This document shows, one piece after another, positions 41,960 through 53,264 of a stretch of 64,000 nucleotides of DNA. The number at the start of each line of letters is the position of its first letter. Position 1 is the first letter of the stretch. The notes under the pieces are model-generated. The model saw nothing but the letters and a program-made list of their open reading frames with translations. It searched no databases and had not been told where the DNA came from. The stretch is from Siphonodentalium dalli (lineage: Eukaryota; Mollusca; Scaphopoda; Gadilida; Siphonodentaliidae). The translations under genes were made by a program, and so were the position numbers. Location: contig CP136062.1 in NCBI GenBank assembly GCA_032622095.1, positions 161,384,875-161,448,874 of the forward strand, written 5' to 3'.

Positions 41960-42080
41960 CTCACTTAGCGTGGATCGCGAATCCGCGCTTGTCGGTATTC
42001 GAACCAGCTTCGTCAGGCCAGGCGGCATATTACGACATAATGCACTGAGCATTCTACCGACGGCACCACTGGGGTCTTTT
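41960..42080 (-). ncRNA. tRNA-derived SINE head (minus strand)
   Basis: On the minus strand GGTTCGAATACC (42004-41993) is a near-consensus B box. CCGTCGGTAGAATGC about 50 bp upstream (near 42065-42050) resembles an A box. The acceptor stem does not pair and the T-loop has an extra base. I read it as a SINE promoter or decayed tRNA relative, with a body extending to lower coordinates. Confidence 0.4.
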
Positions 42081-44200
42081 CCAATTATTGTATAGTGTAA
42101 AATATTGTGTGCTCAGATCAAGAACCAACCATACATTGTTCAACTTTGAGTCAAAATATTACACTGAAATTACGTTCAGTTCAGGACATCCAAACCCCAC
42201 CATACCTGGGTTATTGCTTTAGGTTCGTAATTCCTAACTGGTTCGGACAATGAGGTATATACATGTATCAATTAGGATATTGCAAACTTAAAGAGGAGAT
42301 ATTCAGTTGTCTCTGGCGTTGTAAATTTAGTGGGGTACAAATGGAAATGATAAGTTGAACACCCCGACCCCAACAAAACCCTTTTAGTCACGTCCCTGAA
42401 CGTTTCGCTCATGTCACCACTCCCCTGTTCGGTAACGTCTGAAATTGTCAAGTCCATGTCTTATATTTAATTCATGCTGTGAACGTGGTGTTTTAAACGA
42501 CGGGTTTCGTAAAAATACTCATGGTTGTTGTCGCAACCAAACTTTGGTCTAACTTTTAGCAGCTGGACATGGCATGCATTCCTGGTAAATAAAATGGAAG
42601 AACCTGACAAAAATAAGTTTCTTTGTTTGTTTTTTTTTTGTACCGCTACCAAAACTCGATTCTTTTCCTAATTTCGGTCAAATCTTTTAACTGAAATGGT
42701 TATCAGTTGAAAACATTTCGAACCATTATTATAGGGGATATCAGGTGGGTATTTCCAACAACTGGATATAATACGGTACATGTTGGATTGGAAATTTTCA
42801 ATTCATTGGGGTGAGGGGGTGACGGGTGGGGCTGCAATGTAATTTCGCGGACTTGGGAATTTGCAATAAGTCGAAAATGTAGAAAGATTCTAACTATCGC
42901 CGTGGTTGACGTTATTGAAAATTATTGTCCAGAAAATGTAATGTCACAAATGTCTTGAACAAAATCCAGAATACAAGGTCCGGGTAGGTGGGTTATCATA
43001 TCTGAGTCCCGATCGCAGATATTTCCAATGCCATATATTTTTTTTCCAAATCCATTTTTAAAGAAATAAAACAATTTGAAATGTCAAGGCTTAAGAAACT
43101 GGAGCAGGGGGGTCCCATTTAATTAAATTAAATTAATTTAATCGGACATGTCCTTATTTTCTACCACAATTTTTCGTTTTGTCCTAATATGATTTTGATA
43201 GTTTTTGCTGTAAAATTGTATATCCAGTCCAGCAGTAATTTATTCCCAAATGATGAATTAGTGCTTTCAAAACTAGCTCCGACCTCAATTCATTTCAGAA
43301 CACGGAATAGAACTAAAGACACCCGCATCCAACGCGAATTACGTTCCGACTGCAAAACGACTATCATTCCCTATTTATCCGTGTCGACCACACCCATCGA
43401 TAACACATTGCGCCTAGGTAACAATAGCACGAAAATCCGACTTAATCCATATAACGGTAGTATGCTTAAAACGTTACAAGGATATTATAAATAAAACTCC
43501 ATTGTAAAGTCAACTAAACGCATGCACGCATGATTGACAATCAAATTACCAATCAATATCGTTACCACAAAACCAGAAATCGGTATTCTCGTCTCAGGTT
43601 CGAGTCTCGGTTTATACAAAAATCTCCGACTAGGGGGGGGGGGGGGGGGGGTACTAGGTCTCCATTGTAGACTATTACCTAAAACACACATAATTATCGA
43701 TTCTATTAAATTGTGTCCTCTTTGGTTAACATAAAGATAAATGCTTCCAAAAAATACTTACGTTTCTGTTACCAGAACTTGTACGTTACCACATGGTTCG
43801 AATTATGAACAGACCGACACAGGCTTGAATGACAATATGAAGGCAAGCCTTGGTTTACTTAAACCTGAGTTTCAAAAAGACGAGAATACGGACCAGTGCG
43901 GACCAATAATCCCAGCTTACTCGCTCCGAAGCTAGGCATAACACATCGAGATCACCGTGGTTTCGGCCTGCATGGTCTAGACTATAGTTTACGCGAAACC
44001 TGGTCCAGACCAGAGACCAGAATTCGGCCGTATAAGTTTATAAAATTGCAAAAGCAGTGCAGGTAACACATTTCTTAGTTAATATGTTTCTTCAAAATGA
44101 CACTGTAGGTGAAGTCCCAATCTCCAGTATATTTTATATATGCCTAATAATATGATCTTGAGGGAGTTACCGTTTCTAACTACGGTTTTCTTGTCTGTAT
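42081..44200. other. No gene recognised; poly-G run
   Basis: A poly-G run lies at about 43634-43650 and a T run at 42630-42639. A 101-codon plus frame at 43189-43494 has no recognised domain. 43970-44030 contains GGTCTAGACTATAG and GACCAGAGACCAGAATTC, inverted relative to 41530-41600. Confidence 0.35.
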
Positions 44201-44204
44201 TGTA

Positions 44205-44430
44205 GTTAGAATTTCCCACACCTGAAGTGATTGTGAGCTCGCTATTGTCTTGAATATATCCAACAGCAACAGCGTGAAATGCTTGATGACATTCATAAAG
44301 CGAGAAAAACTCCTGGTGCTGGATAGCATCTAGAAAATCGAACCACTAACAATATATATATACCGCAATGATTGAACAGATGGACGCACATGGGACATTT
44401 CCGCATCATTTACTTGTCATTTCGGCCAAT
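44205..44430. repeat. Repeat C, copy 2
   Basis: Shorter direct relative of 37736-38210, with both shared blocks about 60 bp apart. Confidence 0.6.
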
Positions 44431-44884
44431 TTGGCCGGTTACTTCATGTGAGTTTTTCATCTGACGTGTGTGTCGGAATAATGATATGGAGGATTTATGT
44501 AAATGTTAGCCCAAACTACATTTCCAAGTAACGATGGTTTTGTTGTTTATTTTGAGGAATAATACCGCGTCAGATGAATTCAGCCCAAATATGTTAACAG
44601 TTGTCGTGTAAAACATTCGGCAGTAAGTTAGCGTTATTTAGTATTTGTGGATGTCCTTTAACATGTGGAAAATAGACTACTGCGCTTGAACGAGCATGTG
44701 AATTGTCGTTTTTAATGTATAGCAACTTTATAATCAATAACAGAGGCATTCTCTGTCAAATAAGGTCGCTCTATTTACGATACCAATTGGGGAACTTTGT
44801 AAATTAAATTACGCGTAAACTTAACCTGCTGCAAATAGAAAAGGTGTCGGAATCGGCGTACTCGCCCCATGGGCTAACTCGCCC

Positions 44885-44938
44885 AATCGGCGCGTGCCAA
44901 CTCGGAATAAAAGGCCAACTCGGAATAAAAGATGCATA
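44885..44938. repeat. Short duplication of CCAACTCGGAATAAAAG
   Basis: Two exact or near-exact copies in tandem after related CTAACTCGCCC motifs. Confidence 0.7.
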
Positions 44939-45122
44939 CGGGGTGTTATATGGCGTTTGGTCCGTTGTTTCTCAATGAATATTATTGAAATTTGGTGTAT
45001 ATGTCCGGGCTGGGACATGGAATACAACAACGTTTGAATTGTTTTTAAATTTACAAATTTGTTGATTTTATTCATTTTGTTTTCGTTCTGAAACACACTA
45101 TAAAGTTTATATAATATAATAA

Positions 45123-45420
45123 CGAACACGAGACATACATAATTTATGAACTGTTAACAAAAGATATCAAATTCAATACATGACAAAGATGACTCAGTGG
45201 AGTTTATAAAGTGAACATAAAAACATTGAGGTAAGAATCTTTTTAAGGAATTCAACTTTATTTAATGATAATAAACACATAAATTAAAATAACAAACATG
45301 AGACATACATGATTTATAAACTGTTAACAACATATATCAAACTCAATACATGACAAAGATGACTCAGTGAAGTTTATAAAGTGAACATAAAAATATTAAG
45401 GTAAAAATCTTTTTAAGCAT
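45123..45420. repeat. Tandem duplication, about 170-bp period
   Basis: ACATGAGACATACATnATTTAT, ACTGTTAACAA and ACATGACAAAGATGACTCAG recur at 45123 and 45291 with few changes. Confidence 0.85.
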
Positions 45421-45464
45421 TACTAAACCGTTTAGCACAGTCCACTTCACTCATCCGATCATCA

Positions 45465-45632
45465 CTAAACTTCATATTTATCTTGATATTGATCTATCAG
45501 ATGAGAGCTATCAAATATTTTTTTAATTTTATAGGAAAAAATGGTCGCCAGCGGCCATATTGCATTTACGTTATATGTTATCGCGTCATGTCGATATCTA
45601 GTATTACTTAGAAATTTCACCTTTCCAGATTC
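45465..45632 (-). pseudogene. Degenerate CUB-like exon copy
   Basis: The minus-strand frame from 45632 reads ESGKVKFLSNTRYRHD and later KIFDSSHLIDQY before a stop at 45467-45465. It aligns with the start and middle of the exon at 46551-46792 (ECGKLKYLRNTGYPNE, KAFDSSHLVVSP). Its Cys residues are lost (Ser replaces the first), as is the GYPN motif. It is best read as a dead paralogous exon. Confidence 0.4.
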
Positions 45633-46179
45633 ATAATTGCTCCATTGACTGTAACAGATGGAATTATTCCCCTCTTCGGATAGAGTGTCACTGAAACTTT
45701 ATTTTGTCAGACTGTCTGTATAGTCACTGATTATATATGGCAATAATCTGTAATAAGATGTAGCACTATTTTATTTTATATTTACATGCAGTGCTGTTTT
45801 TATACAACAATTCTAATCCCCCCTAGATCATCATGTGATCGACCATACATCGCGCGAGGACCTGGTTGAATTAAGGGGGGTTTTTATGGATAACTTCTGT
45901 CCTCAAGCTAGATTATACTTATGACATTTAATGGCATGTTTCTAACACGGAGGGTTAGATATGCGTGAGACACCACCAATCTTCAATTCACACCAAGTTA
46001 TCAGCTGTCATATTCGGATATTAGAACCCATAGCCATGATATATGGTTTATTTTGTGTATACTAGTAATATTGTTATTTTCAGTACCTTTATATACCAGT
46101 ACTGTGTATAACAATGCATATACATTAATCCATGTATACATGTATATTGATTCAACGGATTCAGTGGTTTTGTCCATCA

Positions 46180-46400
46180 GTCTATCAAATTTGCGGGGAA
46201 AACATGGCCACAAGCAGTACACCCTGTTAAATTTCGAATTTGAATCAATTGGCGCACCCTGCAGCCAGCTTTTATTGGAGAACTTTTTCTCATGTGGATA
46301 GTTTGGGTAACCGCTAGATGTGAGCCATGTTTTGTTCTCAAGCTGTCCTTGTGAAGACATCACTGCCAGCGGTGATCTTGAATTTTACTATTTTTATGGC
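46180..46400 (-). pseudogene. CUB-like exon copy, diverged
   Basis: The minus-strand frame contains ENKTWLTSSGYPNYPHEKKF, followed by YCLWPCFPRKFDRLMDK. SSGYPNYP is typical of the start of CUB domains, and CLWPCFPRKF parallels CWRQCFPKKF of the neighbouring exon at 46551-46792. A clear acceptor and donor were not found and the C-terminal CUB half is missing, so this is probably a remnant. Confidence 0.4.
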
Positions 46401-46545
46401 TAAATAATTTGGTTGATCCTACAGACGACACCCCTTGTCCGATCGTCACCAGATTCCACAATGATCTTCTTGATACCCAGGGGGAGAGTAATCTAATTTT
46501 CCCGAATTTCGTTAAAAAACATTACCACAGGCAGCAATTTGGTAT
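46401..46545 (-). other. Possible additional CUB-exon fragment
   Basis: On the minus strand a short frame with ITLPLGIKKIIVESGDD and a GTGACGATCGGACAAG segment resembles the DSSHL...GDYQMRD portion of the adjacent exon. It is too short and shifted to call coding. Confidence 0.2.
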
Positions 46546-46550
46546 CTTAC

Positions 46551-46792
46551 TGTTTGATCCTCTTTTGCTTGACTGAATTGTTTAGCAACTGTACAGTCAT
46601 ATCCCTCATCTGATAGTCACCACACTTTATATTGATCTTCGGGCTGACAACTAGATGGGAGCTATCGAATGCTTTGAATTTTTTTGGAAAACATTGTCGC
46701 CAGCAGTCATCTTCTATTTTGGTTTTTATATACATGTATATCTCTTCATTCGGATAGCCAGTATTACGTAGGTACTTCAACTTTCCGCATTC
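46551..46792 (-). CDS. CUB-like exon of an unplaced gene
   Basis: A 242-bp open exon lies between ATGATGACAG (ends 46793) and the donor GTAAGA at 46550. It enters in phase 0 and leaves in phase 2, giving 80 codons. The product begins ECGKLKYLRNTGYPNE, then DDCWRQCFPKKFKAFDSSHL, then NIKCGDYQMRDM. Those pieces correspond to the CUB layout: an N-terminal Cys, GYP near the start, Cys-Trp, a Pro-Lys stretch leading to F-x-F-like positions, and Cys-x-x-Asp/Tyr before the next strand. CUB modules mediate extracellular protein or glycan binding. Partner exons were not found, so it may belong to a gene of the same minus-strand secreted-protein cluster or be a relic. Two weaker copies lie at lower coordinates. 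Confidence 0.4.
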
Positions 46793-46967
46793 CTGTCATC
46801 ATTTGAAATATAAAAATTTAGCTGATACCATGCACCCTTCAAAATTTGTTTCGTCGTATCTATTTTAATGACCCGTATGGTAATATTGATACAGATATAT
46901 TTGTCAAACATTTCTTTGTACAATATACAGGTATTTAGTTTGTAACTAAATCTAGAAATATATAATA

Positions 46968-47630
46968 GTAGCCGGTGGACCCTACTTCGTCCGGGATGTT
47001 CCCCTCTGATTTTCGGAGAATTGCGCGATTTAACCTTGAATTGACCATTTTAAAGGTGAACGTCATGTCGGGTCACGATTTGACCCGCCCAAAACACTCC
47101 CCGGACAAAAGTCACGACAAAAGTACCCGTCGAAATCCGCCCGGCTTTACCCGATTTGACCTTGAATTGACAATTTTGAATGTCAAGATCAGGTCAGGGT
47201 CATAATTTGACCCACCCGAAACACTCCTGGGACAAAAGTAACAGTAGGTATTATATTTCGTTGAAATACTTCGTTTTACCAGACTTGACCTTGAATTGAT
47301 CTTTTTGAATGTCAAAGTCAGGTCGGGATCGAGATTTGACCCGTCCAAATAGTCCAGAAACATGCCTACATCAGCACGTTCGAGAACATGGTCCCACGTG
47401 AAATTGGACCCGTCAATATTGCTCCCGGGATCGAAGTAGTCCTACACACAAATTTTTAGTCGGATCGGTCAAGGTCCAGAAACATGCCTATGAGCGAGGT
47501 CAAGTTGACACGTTAAATACCATATCCGAGTCGGATCAGTCGAGCAGTGTTAGAGTCTATAACACATACACACATGCATTCATGCATACACACATACATA
47601 CAGACAGGTGTTCCAAAATGTATAATCGAT
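46968..47630 (+). repeat. AAGGTCA-rich interspersed repeat, copy 2
   Basis: Opens with GTGGACCCTACTTCGTCCGGG, carries repeated TTGACCTTGAATTGA, then TTTTGAAnGTCAAG blocks, and ends with CACACATACATACAGACAG and TTCCAAAATGTATAAT. Same architecture as 60964-61703. Confidence 0.75.
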
Positions 47631-47816
47631 AGCTACAACAATTCTATGGTAGATAGTTCACGGCCGACCTGATGCATGCATCTTAGTTTTCTTGTATCTA
47701 TCTGTGATTTGAAAAATGTGTAGAGAATAGAGGCAGTTTACATGCGGCAGATCACTCTCGTATCTGCCCAAGGATCGTAACCGAGTTCATTGTGTGCGAA
47801 TAGGTCAGTTGCCTAA

Positions 47817-49546
47817 GCTGAAGTGGTCACTATCATCACGCGACGTGCGGTTAAGTACCCAGCTTAATACTGCTTGCGGACGAGTACCTCGCTTAACGAA
47901 TCAGTACGGTTGAGTATCTCGCTCAACGAAATCTCGGGATAGAATAACATTTTCTGACTTGCAAACTCAATGCAAATATATTTAAATGTACTCAATCCGA
48001 TTAAGCGGCCCCAAATTACTATTTATTTGGCTAACCCATCAATCAAAGCTCAGAGTGATCAGATATCGATTTTTATATCTAATATTGTTCACTACTTGGA
48101 ATATATAGTGGCCCAGTGAAAGTCGACGAGAAGACCAAATTGCGGATGAACATGGATAACTCTAAAATCAATTGGCTTTTTTGTGTCAGATATTTCACAA
48201 ACCGGCAAAATTCGTTCAACAAAATATTGATAAATAACAGGTTTTGACCAATTTTATACTATAGTTGACTGTGGTTAGCATTATTTTTGGGCAATTAATC
48301 GATTCTGATAACTGAAGCGGCATTTCAAAAAAATTGTTGTTGTTGATATGGGGACCATCGAATCGGATTGAGTACCTTTAATGGTAGATATTTTATATAC
48401 ATGCACCATCGACTGAATTAATTGTAAAGATACCCCTGATGCTCGATCTCAGTGCAGCTTTCGTCACCTGTGACCACATAAAATTTTAACATCATTGGCT
48501 TGAGAGAAAGTGCTCTTGGATGGTTCACATCATACCCGAATGATATATCTCAGAAGGTGTTGCTATGAGATTCTTGTTCTGCTGGAACTAACCATGACAT
48601 TGGAGTGCCCCAGGGGTAAATATTGGGTCCTCTAATTTACATCATACCACTGGCAGAAATTCTACACAGACACTCTGTGCGATAATAATACCATATGTAT
48701 GCTGATGACACACATATTTATATAGATTTTCCTCGAAATGACTTAGACGCCTATAACACAGCGAGGTAGAAATTGGAGAATTGTTTCACTGATGTTAAAG
48801 AAAGGATGCAATGCAATAAGTTGACAATAAATCTGAATAGATCGGTTCTAATTATTCTCTCAGTCTACTTCACGACAATGGATGCATGATTCGGATGGAT
48901 CTTTCAAAATTCGTACCTCTCTACGTAACCTGGGAGCGTACTTTGACAGTACTATGGAAATGGATGCTATGGTTTCGAATATTCTTCGATCGAGCTACAT
49001 GAAATTGCAAGCCTTGAAATGTTATTTAAGCCAAAATGCGATGAAACATGTCGTTCAATCTCTGGTTGTTTATAAAGTTGACACTTGTAATCCATTGTTA
49101 ACACATCTTTAAATGGAATGTGTCAAGAGGTTGGACTTTTCACTGAAAAGTTGTGCTCGTCTTATTTCTAATATGCCAAGATACAACAGAATTTCACATG
49201 TCACAAAACAACTGCACATGTTGAAGTTTGAGTACCGTGTCTGTCAGATACAGGTGTGCCTTAATTGTTTTCAAGTCTGCACGGATATAAACCATCTTAC
49301 ATTTCTGCAATGTTCACCGAACATTCGTCTGTTACTCGGAATGGCCAAAGCGGAGTCCATGTGTCTCGTATAACCGACAAAATAAATGTGAATTATGGAA
49401 AGTGCTCATTTCAATATATCTGAATCTCTATCTGGAACAGCCTACCTACTCAACCGCACTGATTTGTTAAACGAGGTACTCGACCGCAAGAAATATTAAG
49501 CTAGGTACCCAGCAGCACGTCGCGTGATGTTTGTGACCCCTTCAGC
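47817..49546. mobile_element. Inverted-repeat element (about 100-bp TIRs) enclosing LINE debris
   Basis: 47817-47920 and 49445-49546 are inverted copies. The outer tips read GCTGAAG-GGTCAC, then ATCACGCGACGTGC, then AGCTTAATA and GAGTACCTCG. The interior carries a decayed plus-strand reverse transcriptase. Its terminal GCTGAAGGGGTCAC is shared with the small element at 55085-55381, suggesting one DNA-transposon family. Confidence 0.7.
48440..49373 (+). pseudogene. Decayed LINE reverse transcriptase (CR1/L2/jockey-like)
   Basis: Several frames carry ordered RT signatures: LDLSAAFVTCDH near 48440, a GVPQG-ILGPL-like box at 48605-48632, and the catalytic YADD box at 48698-48709, followed by THIYIDF. 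Next come NKLTINL-type text, SLRNLGAYFDSTMEMDAMVS (48900-48970) and the post-RT region with CARLISNMPRYNRISHVTKQ (49150-49210). The order and spacing are those of LINE ORF2. Stop codons and frameshifts are frequent, for example around 48680, 48840-48880 and 49110. The endonuclease is absent here. It lies inside an inverted-repeat element and must have inserted there or been captured. Confidence 0.75.
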
Positions 49547-49699
49547 GTTATTTGTTTACGAAGAGTGTTATTTAACCACTGCATGTATACAATCAAGTGA
49601 TCGGTGTACGGGTATGATACTTCCGGATTCAATGTTAACAATCAAATTTGTATCAGTATGCTTCAATATTTCCAAAATAAGCGGGCATTACAATGATAA

Positions 49700-50141
49700 C
49701 TAAGGTCGCGATCTATTTCTATCAAGCAACAAGACACTAAAGTTTTCAGAATACCAGGTATTTGGTCATATAGGCCATTGTTAATTTATATCATTTCGAT
49801 GTTAAATTGGCAAATTAGTAAAATTAACACCAGATTCTGACAATTGTTACCACATTTTGGGGTTAATTCACACGTCTCGGGCCAGAACATTGCTTGTTCT
49901 CGATGGTCTAGTGTATATGTTTATGATTTTGTCATGAAAATTTGACCAGGTTTGTGCGAAAGGTTCCGAAAATTGCCATTTGAAAAAATGGCGGTGGTGA
50001 TTTTGTGTATACGGGTTAGGACATGTGGGGTTTACTGGTTAGAGCAAAGGTTTCACGATTTTGGTGTACGGGTTAGGGCAATACATTACCTTCAAAATTA
50101 TCGTGCGCCGGTTTACATCAGTAAATTGAAAATGAGGTTGG
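49700..50141. repeat. Repeat D, copy 1
   Basis: Direct copy of 56262-56700: ATCTATTTCT, AAGCAACAAGACACT, CCACATTTTGGGGTTAATTCACAC, GAAAATTTGACCAGGTTTGT and GGTTTCACGATTTTGGTGTAC, all in order. Identity is roughly 88-90 percent by eye. Confidence 0.85.
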
Positions 50142-50159
50142 TCAATTAGAATCATTAAA

Positions 50160-51060
50160 GAACAGGTAGACATAAGACGGTGGTACCCAGAAAAAAATGT
50201 CGATTATCAAACCAACATCGATTACAGGAGATCTAAAAACTTTCTGAAATGCCTCAATTCTATACAAGGGAATACCACATGTTCGAACATTGACAATGTG
50301 AGCAGTGACATTTCTGTCATGCTTGTATCCGCAGCAAGGAAAACATTTGGCGTTAAATGGAAGAAGGGCAATAACAAATCGTGTCGGAAACCTTGGTTTG
50401 ATACGGATTGCCGCGACGCTCGTAAACAATTTCAGATGAAAAATCCGAAAATAATCGGGACAAAACGCTTGAAAATCAACTTTTAATGAATGAGTCGGCC
50501 ATACATTATCGGAAACTGATGGACAGCAAAATCAAAAATAAGAACGCATCCAATATCGACGAACTCTAAAAATTCAATAAGTCTTCGCCGAAGGAGTTTT
50601 GGAAAGAACTCAATAGACTTTTGAGTTCTGGCGCCAACGCAAACGATAGTCATAAACAATGTCAGGTGCCCCCAAACTTGTTTCATGATCATTTAAAAAA
50701 AATACTTGCCTCAGAACTGAATATACTTGAACTATATTCCTACGAACATCATATGTCTCAGAAAGACGCAATGAAGATTGTTAAAAAATACTGCTTTGAA
50801 TGTTTGGGTTCAAAACAAAAAAACAGCAATTTGCACGGCAAGGAACAGAAAACACAGTTTCCCGTCTCTATTCCCGATATGGTAGAAATAAAGAATGCGA
50901 TATGAATAACCAATATTCCATGCCAAAAATCTTTATTGCCTGCCTCGAAAGAATTATTTCACGTCACCAGTCCAATCTAGTAATTATTCTGTTGGTATAT
51001 TCCACTATAAACATCCGATTTACCAGAAATCTGAATCATACCGTCATTATACCCAAATAC
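50160..51060 (+). pseudogene. LINE fragment: endonuclease-RT linker fused to a 3' region, RT missing
   Basis: Frames over 50298-50905 read KSCRKPWFDTDCRDARKQF, then KSSPKEFWKELNRLLSSG, then IPDMVEIKNAI. This is the linker that follows the endonuclease domain and precedes the RT in LINE ORF2 proteins. A stop and frameshift lie around 50486-50570. The RT domain does not follow. After 50907 comes TTGCCTGCCTCGAA and sequence without RT motifs. The copy at 60420-60880 has the same two parts joined with a different spacer, pointing to a deleted derivative that multiplied. Confidence 0.6.
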
Positions 51061-51202
51061 CATAATCCGTAAGCGATACCTTTATTTTATATGTGTAAGT
51101 TGTTTTGACGACACATGCAGAGTAACTCTTTACTAGCTCAACTTGACGAGCAAGGTTCAGCTATTGCACGATGAACATAGGTTTAATCCCATTATGTACT
51201 GG

Positions 51203-51206
<4 letters not shown>
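51061..51206. other. No recognised feature
   Basis: Short spacer before an (AT)n tract. Confidence 0.4.

Positions 51207-51248
<42 letters not shown>
51207..51248. repeat. (TA)n microsatellite
   Basis: About 20 TA units. Confidence 0.95.
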
Positions 51249-51261
51249 AATTAACAAATAT

Positions 51262-51550
51262 ATGTGTAAAATCGTATAGAGCATCTCCAATACTAAAGGT
51301 TGCTATGACCCTTTAAAGTTGCCTTTATCTGTATGAACGTTCGTCATGTCGAATATTTCAGCGTTTGAGGTTTTGAGTGGTTTTATTCGGCGTGCCGTCC
51401 TTTCCAATGGAATATGTTGGTGTGAACCAAACAAGAGCGGTAACTCTATAACGTTTTTATGACGGTTCGATATTCTGGAGATATTATCTCCTCTTCAAAA
51501 TACTTTTTGTAGGCTATATTCACTGTAGAAACTCAGGGCATATAACATGT
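51262..51550. repeat. Repeat E, copy 1 (direct copy of 63762-64000)
   Basis: GTCATGTCGAATATTTCAGCG, GAACCAAACAAGAGCGGTAAC and AACTCAGGGCATATAA occur in the same order at the window's right end. Confidence 0.85.
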
Positions 51551-51639
51551 CTAGTTAAAAACGCACGAGAGACACACTTATATGACATGCGATATGTTTT
51601 AGTAAAAACACAAATGTTTATGATTAAATCTTGTTCAGT

Positions 51640-51800
51640 GTTTAAATACATGTAATAGTATTTTAATACAAGTATAAACAACTAGTGTTTATACTAAAAC
51701 ATGTTATAGCGTTTCATAATAAACACTCAAAGTGTTTATTTTCCAGACACACTTAATAAACACTACGAAGTGTTTATTATTATGAAAATAAAGACTGTGT
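51640..51800. repeat. Palindromic AATAAACACT...AGTGTTTATT cluster
   Basis: Several inverted pairs of AATAAACACT with AGTGTTTATT, with central CAA or ACGA, lie just before the TIR element at 51878. Confidence 0.7.
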
Positions 51801-51877
51801 TTATAAATATTTTTATTCTCAAAAACAAATTCCGGTACAATTTAACAAATTCAACATCTTCGCCAAAATGTTCCTTG

Positions 51878-53264
51878 GTTAAGTGAACGTCAGACGACCA
51901 CGATGCAATCGTAAGTGGAGGAATCGGGCCCGACGAGATCGTGGATAGTTTGTTCACACGATTGCGATGTCGTCGTACATGATGATATCGTAGGTTGTTC
52001 GTAACAGGGTTGGGGTAATCGTAATCAGTAATCGTAATCAAAGTAATCGATTACAAAATTTGGAGTAATCGTAATTAGTAATCATGACATTTTTTATTAC
52101 AAGTAATCGTAATCGATTACTCTCAAATGTACCTGTAATCATGATTACATTTTGATTACTTTTACTAAAATATACACATGGATGGCTATTGGATACCCAT
52201 AGTCTCACACTATAGTGCTGTGGAGTGTGCACAGATACAAACAACATATCAGACAGTTAGTACAACTTTTTGTCATGCGGTACACTGTATACATTATGGC
52301 AGTGGACACAGATAACAACACACAATTGCTGAAATGTTGAATACAGCATGTGTGGCAATGAACTTATGATACAGACAGTGAAATATTCTAATATGAATAA
52401 AATAGGCTAGCCAACTTCAATTAGGATTAAATATTATTGTGACTGCTGCAGACAATGGCTGTAGAGTCACACTGGTACAATGGGGCTAATCAACTGAACA
52501 AAGCAGTAATGAATCTAAGAGAATATGCAAATAATTTATAATTATTTCTAATGATAGTTTCATAAATATTATACGTTAGTTTCAATGCATGTAGAAAAAT
52601 AAAAAATATATTAAAAATATATTTACATAAATAAATACACATAAAACATACTATATTCCCAAATAAGTTGGTGCACAACATCATGGTGAAACCCCACCAA
52701 TGCATGTAAATGTAAAAAGTTTGTGTTTACTGTTTGCTTCTTTCTATTGTTTCAGTCGTTTCTTGTTTCCATGTTATGTAGTGATGTTTTTTATTCAATC
52801 AAATTTGATATTTTAATTTGATTAATTTCATTATTTATTCCTATGCAATCAAAATGGTTGGAAACTAACAATTGTAATCAGATATAATAAAAAAAGTAAT
52901 CGATTACATTTACCAAAGTAATTGTAATCGTAATCGCTTACATTGAACAAAAATGTAATAAGTAATCGTAATCATGTAAATCAAAAGTAATTGTAATCGT
53001 AATCGATTACATTGGGATGTAATCGTCCCAACCCTGGTTCGTAAAGCATGTGATTGACTACCCCGCGATCTTACCAGCCACTGTTTTTAGGTACACACGA
53101 CTGCTATTACGTCGCAAGTGGAGGTATCCAAGAATACGCTACGATTTCGAATCTAAAATCAAACAGTGCTTGATATTATTTTTTGAGTCTAACTATCGGT
53201 TACTTCCTACGACGGAAATCCTTCCACTTACGATTGAATCGTGGTCGTCTGAACGTTCACTAAC
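51878..53264. mobile_element. Outer inverted-repeat element hosting a hAT-like insertion
   Basis: Left tip GTTAAGTGAACGTCAGACGA and its continuation (CCACGATGCAATCGTAAGTGG) pair with the right tip at 53220-53264, allowing single-base indels. Removing 52005-53036 and one 8-bp duplication leaves a compact element of about 350 bp. Confidence 0.7.
52005..53036. mobile_element. Non-autonomous hAT-like transposon with 8-bp target duplication
   Basis: The ends CAGGGTTGGGG and CGTCCCAACCCTG are inverted. GTTCGTAA occurs immediately outside both ends (51997-52004 and 53037-53044), the 8-bp duplication typical of hAT. Subterminal regions are packed with GTAATCGTAATCGATTAC variants on both sides, as expected of transposase-binding repeats. 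No transposase ORF is visible. Confidence 0.93.

Noticed and set aside
41960-42080. Functional tRNA gene
   Set aside because: Only A- and B-box-like blocks are present. The acceptor stem does not pair and the T-loop has an extra base, so I call it a SINE head at most.
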